Positions 7,674 to 11,646 of a DNA stretch of 11,646 nt are shown here, one piece after another. The stretch's first letter is position 1, and each line of letters opens with the position of its first letter. The position numbers were made by a program, and so were the translations under genes. The notes beneath the pieces are model-generated. The model was not told the origin of the DNA. It did not search any database and saw only the letters and a program-made list of their open reading frames with translations. Where the stretch lies: NCBI GenBank assembly GCA_902806395.1, contig CADCWH010000170.1, positions 1 through 11,646 of the forward strand, written 5' to 3'. The stretch is from an uncultured Thermomicrobiales bacterium (lineage in GTDB: Bacteria > Chloroflexota > Chloroflexia > Thermomicrobiales > UBA6265).

Positions 7674-8648
7674 ATGACACCTGACGCCATTCGCAGTCTC
7701 GTTCCCATCCGTTGTCACTACGGACCGACGGCCGTGATGGCCTATCTCATCCTCGGGGAGCGTCCGTCCCTGATCGACTCTGGCGGTGCCCGGCACCCCT
7801 CGGCCGAGATCGCCGCCGCCTTGCGAGAACGCGGGGTCGACCTGACGGCGATCGATACCATCTTCCACACCCATGGCCATTGGGACCATTCCGGCGGCAC
7901 GGCCGAGATCGTGGCGGCGAGCGGCTGTCGGGTCGCCGTTCACCGTGCCGGTGTCCCGTTCCTCAGGGATGTCTCGGCGCACCTCGATGGCTACGCCACG
8001 AGTGCCGCCCGTTCTCTCGGTGAGCACGGGATGCTGGCGAACCAGCGGGCGACCTTCGACCAGCTCTGGGGCGGCCCGGCGGAACCGGACCGGCTCCTCG
8101 CCGACGGTGACGAGGTCGACCTCGGCGATGGCGTCTCGCTGACGGTGGTCGCCTCGCCGGGCCACTCGGACGACCACGTCGCCTGGTGGTGGGAGGGGGA
8201 GGGAGTCTTGATCGCCGGCGACGCCGCGCAGGGCACGGGCTCGCGCCCGGGCAGTGGCCCACTCTATTTCGCCTCCGTCCGGGACGCCCGGGCCAGCCTG
8301 GCCCGCCTGACGACCATCCCGTTCGCGTCCCTCCACGTCTCCCACCCCTTCGGGCGACTGGGCGCCGACGAGCGAGTGACCACGTTCGATGCTTCCGCTG
8401 GACGGGCCTTCCTGGCCCGCAGCGTCGAGACTCTGGACCTGATCGAGGACGCCTTCGACGCCGCGATCGCCGCCCAGCCGGGAGAGTCGTTCCCCGTCGT
8501 GGCCCGGGAAGCCACCCGCCGTCTGGTCGTGGGAGACCGCTGGCCCCTGCGGCCGGACCCGACCACTGGCGTGCCACCCAACCTGGCACCGACCCTTCAT
8601 ACCCTCTGGCGGGAACGAGGGCTGGAATCTACGGCGAACGGTGCCTGA
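7674..8648 (+). CDS. Metallo-beta-lactamase-fold hydrolase
   Basis: A 324-residue cytoplasmic MBL-fold protein with a complete dinuclear metal site: HGHWDH (H67, H69, D71, H72) within FHTHGHWDHSGG, H164 in SPGHS, D183 in IAGDA and H224 in HVSHPFG. Early strands carry YLILGERPSLIDSG, the usual start of the fold. This family covers glyoxalase II-like thioesterases, lactonases and other hydrolases, and the motif set does not choose between them. A C-terminal extension of about 100 residues follows the last metal ligand, as in LACTB2-like members that carry an extra helical domain. The ATG at 7674 has AGAGGTGA a few bases upstream. The gene sits between the aminotransferase and the DUF6886 gene, all on the same strand, so it may process an intermediate of the same catabolic route, but that is inference. 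Confidence 0.92.
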   Translation: MTPDAIRSLVPIRCHYGPTAVMAYLILGERPSLIDSGGARHPSAEIAAALRERGVDLTAIDTIFHTHGHWDHSGGTAEIVAASGCRVAVHRAGVPFLRDVSAHLDGYATSAARSLGEHGMLANQRATFDQLWGGPAEPDRLLADGDEVDLGDGVSLTVVASPGHSDDHVAWWWEGEGVLIAGDAAQGTGSRPGSGPLYFASVRDARASLARLTTIPFASLHVSHPFGRLGADERVTTFDASAGRAFLARSVETLDLIEDAFDAAIAAQPGESFPVVAREATRRLVVGDRWPLRPDPTTGVPPNLAPTLHTLWRERGLESTANGA

Positions 8649-8651
8649 GAG

Positions 8652-9200
8652 GTGTGGGACGGATCATCCAGGGCTGAAGATCTCAGCCCGTGCCTCGTCC
8701 ATCTCAGCGAGGACCCTTCCATTACCCGGTTCGTGCCGCGCCCGGCCAGCGCTCTGCCCGGTAGCCCGGCCGTCGTCTGGGCGATCGGCGAGGCTCGGGC
8801 GCCCCATTACTGGCTCCCGCGCGAGTGTCCCCGGATCGTCTTTTGGGCGAATCCCGAGACGACCGCGGACGACGCCGGCCGTTTCCTCGTTCCCGGACCG
8901 GTGAGGAAGGTGATCGCCGTCGAGGCGGCCTGGCTCGGCCGCATCCGAGCCGCCACCCTCTACGCCTATTCCCTGCCCAACGAGACATTCACACTCGTCG
9001 ATGACCAGGCGGGGTACTTCGTCTCCCGGGATCCCGTCGAGCCATCGGCAGTGGCACCGGTCGGCGATCTCCTGGAGCGCATCGTCGGGAAAGGCATCGA
9101 GGTGCGCCTGACCCCGAGGCTCGGACCCCTGCGGGATGCCCTCGTCGCCTCCACGATGGGTTACTCGATGATCCGACTCCGCAACGCGGCCCCGGGATGA
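8652..9200 (+). CDS. DUF6886-like conserved hypothetical protein
   Basis: A 182-residue protein without signal peptide or membrane segment. The stretch VHLSEDPSITRFVPRP, then AVVWAIGEARAPHYWLPRECPRI, matches my recollection of the DUF6886 family, which usually begins close to the SEDP motif. Its function is not known. The GTG at 8652 lies 3 nt after the MBL-fold stop, implying translational coupling. It gives an N-terminal extension of about 15 residues over the expected family start, and no better in-frame start exists closer to SEDP. A 7-bp hairpin GGGCTGA/TCAGCCC (8671-8677 with 8683-8689) falls inside that extension. Family members with His, Ser and Arg near the start have been suggested to resemble ADP-ribose-type pockets, but I cannot support that here. 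Confidence 0.72.
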   Translation: MWDGSSRAEDLSPCLVHLSEDPSITRFVPRPASALPGSPAVVWAIGEARAPHYWLPRECPRIVFWANPETTADDAGRFLVPGPVRKVIAVEAAWLGRIRAATLYAYSLPNETFTLVDDQAGYFVSRDPVEPSAVAPVGDLLERIVGKGIEVRLTPRLGPLRDALVASTMGYSMIRLRNAAPG

Positions 9201-9236
9201 TCCTGCGAGCACGGTTTGGACGGCCCGGTCCGGTGG

Positions 9237-9659
9237 TCATCGCGCCTCGGTGCCCCGTGAGCCGGCCCGGGGAATGAATCCCAGGGATGCGTACGGGGAC
9301 CGCGCCGCAGTGTTCTCCGGTCCCACGTTCAGGGCGACGCACGGCTCCCGGGCCATTCGTGACGCGGTGAGGCACTGGCCCAGCATGGCCCGGCCAGACC
9401 TCGGCGGCGATGGGTCCAGACGGTGAGGACCTCGATGTTGAACCGGCACTGTGGCGCCGTTGACCATGCGACGCGCAGCACAGGTAAGAGTGCCCCGACG
9501 ATGACCTCGGCGCCGACCGCCACCGGCGACGCGGCGAGCCAGAACGGGCCGTACTCACCCCTGAAGGACGCGCCGATGTCGGCGACGGCGGCGTCAGAAG
9601 TACGATCTCCCGAGCGCCTTGATGTTATCCAGATTGCACTGTCGAAACTGAATCCCCAT
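9237..9659 (-). pseudogene. GNAT N-acetyltransferase broken by two opposite frameshifts
   Basis: Three minus-strand pieces join into one GNAT domain of about 140 residues. The N-terminus (ATG at 9659) reads MGIQFRQCNLDNIKALGR and meets a TGA at 9594-9596. The middle, in a second frame, runs from DAAVADIGASFRGEYGPFWL to IEVLTVWTHRRRGLA, the acetyl-CoA-binding motif A. The C-terminus returns to the first frame with RAMLGQCLTAS and NVGPENTAARSPYASLGF, the classic GNAT ending, to a TGA at 9237. Removing one T near plus position 9596 and adding one C near 9388-9394 restores a continuous frame. The gene faces the DUF6886 gene and no ribosome binding site is evident. It is a decayed gene or, less likely, two sequencing errors. 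GNAT enzymes acetylate amines, and the substrate is unknown. Confidence 0.8.
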
Positions 9660-9817
9660 CGGGAGAGGGACGCACGGCATGGCACTATCCCATTGGCGGT
9701 CGGCCCGACCAGCGTGATGGCCTCCCACGCCCCCCTCCCGGCCCGGGCAGCACCATGTTGGCCGGGCGTGATCGGCGTCTGATCGGGGCCCCTGGCGGGT
9801 GTACGGTCGCACTCGAC

Positions 9818-9823
9818 TATACT
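9818..9823 (+). promoter_or_regulatory. Candidate -10 element for the annealing-protein gene
   Basis: TATACT matches five of six bases of the sigma-70 -10 consensus and is the only such AT-rich hexamer in the gap 9660-9944. No good -35 box lies 16-18 nt upstream (the region reads GCGGGT), so the assignment is tentative. It would give a leader of about 115 nt containing two GC hairpins. Confidence 0.35.
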
Positions 9824-9860
9824 TGGTGCCCACCGTCCTGGCCCGCGTCACCGGTCCGCC

Positions 9861-9897
9861 GGGTGGGTCCGTGGACCCGCCCCGGGGCGGCCCCGGG
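9861..9897 (+). other. Tandem GC hairpins in the leader of the annealing-protein gene
   Basis: GGGTGGGTCC (9861-9870) pairs with GGACCCGCCC (9873-9882) across a 2-nt loop with one G-U. Partly overlapping it, CCCGGGG (9881-9887) pairs with CCCCGGG (9891-9897). The two share bases 9881-9882, so they may compete. They end 33 nt before the ribosome binding site. The rest of 9660-9860 shows no gene I can support. Confidence 0.4.
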
Positions 9898-9944
9898 CGG
9901 ATGACCGATCGTCGAGGAGCCCCGGTTCCGGAGGAGACCTGCCC

Positions 9945-10946
9945 GTGGACGACTCGCCACGCGACGACGACGGCCAGCCGGGGGACGGGACTCCCGGGGT
10001 CCCGGCCGACACCCTGGCGGAGCGAGATGAGGTGCGGGGCATCCGTGAGGACGGCCCGCGCGGGGCGAATTTCGACCCGTCGCCGTATTTCCGCCAACTG
10101 CGGGGCCGGGGCGGGAGTGGACCGCAAGACTACCTCGATGTGAAGTGGCGTCTGCTCTGGTTGCGCCGCGAGCATCCCGACGCACACATCGTCACCGAGC
10201 ACGTCCGGATCGACGAGACCAGCGCCATCTTCAAGGCCACCGTCGATCTCCCCTCGGGCGGACGGGCGACGGGGTACGGCAGCGAGACAGCGGGTGACTT
10301 TGGTGACTTCATCGAGAAGGCGGAGACCAAGGCGATCGGCCGGGCCCTGAACGCCCTCGGTTATGGTGCCCAATTCGCCGAGGGGGAGGAGGACGGGTCG
10401 GCCGAGCTCCGCCCGCCGACCCCCGGCCGCTCCAGCCCGGCCGTGAGCCAGGTGGCATCCTCCACGGCGAACCGTGGAGGGTCCGGCCGCGGGGATATCG
10501 CCTCACCGGCACCTGCCCCCCGCGAGCCAGTCCCGATCGATCGTCAGGCGACCGCGACGGCGCCTCCGGACGTGGCCCCCGCAACGCCTCTGACCATTTC
10601 CCCGACGTCCCCGTCTGATGCGGACCAGGCTTTGCCCGCCGCTGACCGTGCCGAGCCGAAATCGAGCGAGGATGCCGCGACTGACACCCACCTCGGCCCG
10701 GTCTCCGTCCCGGCTAGCCGCGGTGCCACCCCGCGCGGCGGGACACGGACTGGGACGGGTCCGGCGAACGACTCTCCGAGCGATATCGACATGGCCGACT
10801 ACTCCCACACCGCATTCTGGAAGTGGGCGCGCGAGCAGGGGTTCCTGGAGAAGGCCGACGTCGAGCGCAAGATCGGCCGGGCGATGAAGGGGTTGACGCC
10901 CCGCGAGGTCCGGGAACTGCTGATACAGGCTGGCGCCACGCCCTGA
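9945..10946 (+). CDS. Candidate Rad52/ERF-type single-strand DNA annealing protein, two domains
   Basis: A 333-residue protein. After an acidic, disordered-looking N-terminus, residues 62-148 form a compact domain: DYLDVKWRLLWLRREHPD, then strands IVTEHVRID and AIFKATVDLPSGG, then GYGSETAGDFGDFIEKAETK and AIGRALNALGYGAQF. A strand-strand-strand-helix order with a closing ETKAIGRAL-LGYG helix is what I associate with Rad52/ERF-like annealing proteins, often phage-borne. This assignment is pattern-based. Residues 149-282 are a Pro/Ala/Ser/Thr-rich linker. Residues 284-330 (from ADYSHTAFWKWAREQGF to EVRELLIQAG) look like a small helical domain. The GTG start at 9945 is supported by GGAGGAG (9930-9936) at 8-nt spacing. 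No phage structural, integrase or recombinase gene is visible nearby. It could instead be a nucleic-acid-binding protein of another family. Confidence 0.6.
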   Translation: MDDSPRDDDGQPGDGTPGVPADTLAERDEVRGIREDGPRGANFDPSPYFRQLRGRGGSGPQDYLDVKWRLLWLRREHPDAHIVTEHVRIDETSAIFKATVDLPSGGRATGYGSETAGDFGDFIEKAETKAIGRALNALGYGAQFAEGEEDGSAELRPPTPGRSSPAVSQVASSTANRGGSGRGDIASPAPAPREPVPIDRQATATAPPDVAPATPLTISPTSPSDADQALPAADRAEPKSSEDAATDTHLGPVSVPASRGATPRGGTRTGTGPANDSPSDIDMADYSHTAFWKWAREQGFLEKADVERKIGRAMKGLTPREVRELLIQAGATP

Positions 10947-11225
10947 CCGGTGCCTGGACAGCCGCCCATGGCCCGCTCGGTCCACTCTCCTCGCCTACGG
11001 CGGTCAGCCGACCCTGTCCGGGTAGTGGCGGGAGATCGAGCTTGGCGAAATGCGCGGCCACGCCTGGAGGATCATCGACCATCGCAGCCCCTGACGGATG
11101 ATGCATCACTCGCTACCGTCGGTCCACTGCAGTGGTGGGCGACTTCGCTCGGGGTCCCTGTGGCCCTGGCGGTGCCGGTCCGGCAACGAGACGGCACTGG
11201 CGGGGTGATTAGCCCGGCGGGGTGA
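10947..11225 (+). other. Spacer after the annealing-protein gene, no supported gene
   Basis: No confident gene, RNA or strong terminator was found. One frame ending at a TGA (11223-11225) is open for about 91 codons and is continuous, apart from that stop, with the frame downstream (11226 onward). The late part of it (ending LAVPVRQRDGTGGVISPAG) could be coding-like. A 10-bp palindrome TGATGCATCA lies at 11099-11108. Confidence 0.3.
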
Positions 11226-11646
11226 CCGGAGCGGGAGCCCATCGTCGTTGGCGTCGTGGGCTGCGGCCGGGAACATTGGGTCCCGAACGGTATCGGTCCG
11301 TGCGTCGACCTGACCGATGCCCACATCGGAGACGTCCCGATCTTAGACGGGACAAACGGCACGGGCGGACATATTGAATCCGGGTTCCCCGCACAGGATA
11401 GTGACGGTGTCGTCCGATTTCTCGGCGTCGACACGATGCTGATGCGGTGCCGCACCCTGACCCAGCCAAGCGCGATCTGCCCCGACCACCCGGAGACGTT
11501 CCCCGTGCCGCGCATCATCTTTGTCGGCCAGTCAAAGACGGACCCAGCCGTCGCGCCTCCCCATGCCCACGAGGCGCCCCCGGAAGATGATCGCCCCCCC
11601 GTCTGCCCGGTCTGCACCCGGCGGTTGGCGATCATCGGGATGCGCG
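11226..11646 (+). CDS. Open frame of coding-like composition running off the window end, unidentified
   Basis: This frame is open for 140 codons from just after a TGA (11223-11225) to the end of the window, with the G/C-rich third positions seen in the confirmed genes. Possible starts are GTG 11256 and ATG 11436 or 11442; none has a convincing ribosome binding site, so the true start is unclear. Readable segments include VDLTDAHIGDVPILDGTNG, RFLGVDTMLMRCRTLTQPS, FPVPRIIFVGQ and, near the end, PPVCPVCTRRLAIIGMR. The last has a CxxC pair that could open a zinc-binding knuckle. I recognise no family. It may be a real gene truncated by the window, or a decayed gene given the in-frame stop at its head. 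Confidence 0.35.

Noticed and set aside
7272..8600. Long minus-strand frame opposite the MBL hydrolase and the end of the aminotransferase
   Set aside because: The complementary + strand carries complete catalytic motifs for both genes; the antisense product shows no domain.
8641..8655. TGCCTGAGAGG resembling the CUGAGA core of a TPP riboswitch
   Set aside because: The rest of the TPP aptamer is absent and the sequence is the end of the MBL-fold coding region, not a leader.
9594..10373. 259-codon minus-strand frame running from opposite the annealing-protein gene to the GNAT region
   Set aside because: Only its last ~21 codons (from 9659) are GNAT-like; the rest is antisense to a confirmed + strand gene and its leader.

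Overview
The window is a G+C-rich bacterial chromosome segment (roughly two thirds G+C by eye, strong G/C third-position bias, one or two GTG starts). It carries a SAM-I riboswitch in front of metX-metY, a zinc alcohol dehydrogenase of the formaldehyde-dehydrogenase-like branch, a class III aminotransferase, an MBL-fold hydrolase and a probable DUF6886 protein. That mix is what I would expect from a Chloroflexota genome, perhaps class Thermomicrobia. This assignment is inference only, because no rRNA or marker gene is present.

Layout on the + strand. Positions 1-308 hold the 3' half of thiE (thiamine phosphate synthase). After a 257-nt gap comes a zinc-dependent dehydrogenase (566-1738). Positions 1739-1930 are densely self-complementary and hold no gene. 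A consensus-like promoter (1931-1959) then drives a SAM-I riboswitch (1981-2079) with an intrinsic terminator (2096-2121), followed by metX (2349-3632). A 24-codon micro-ORF overlaps the metX stop, and a 298-nt structured gap leads to metY (4002-5315). Together these make methionine from activated homoserine plus sulfide under SAM feedback.

A 30-nt perfect palindrome (5329-5358) separates metY from a minus-strand island of visibly lower G+C. The island has an MNT-type minimal nucleotidyltransferase (5496-5804), a possible decayed HEPN partner directly behind it, and a small cationic/hydrophobic ORF upstream (5872-5976).

A second + strand cluster follows: aminotransferase (6211-7572), MBL-fold hydrolase (7674-8648) and a DUF6886-like protein (8652-9200, 3 nt behind its neighbour). 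Convergent to it lies a minus-strand GNAT acetyltransferase broken by two opposite one-base frameshifts (9237-9659).

The last intact gene (9945-10946, GTG start with a strong ribosome binding site) encodes a two-domain protein. Its N-terminal domain resembles Rad52/ERF-type single-strand annealing proteins, and a low-complexity linker joins it to a C-terminal helical domain. The final ~400 bases contain an open frame of coding-like composition that runs off the end and that I cannot identify.

The most notable items are the annealing-protein candidate with no visible phage neighbours, the twice-frameshifted GNAT gene, the solitary MNT nucleotidyltransferase with a possible HEPN relic, and the two gene-free structured elements flanking metX.
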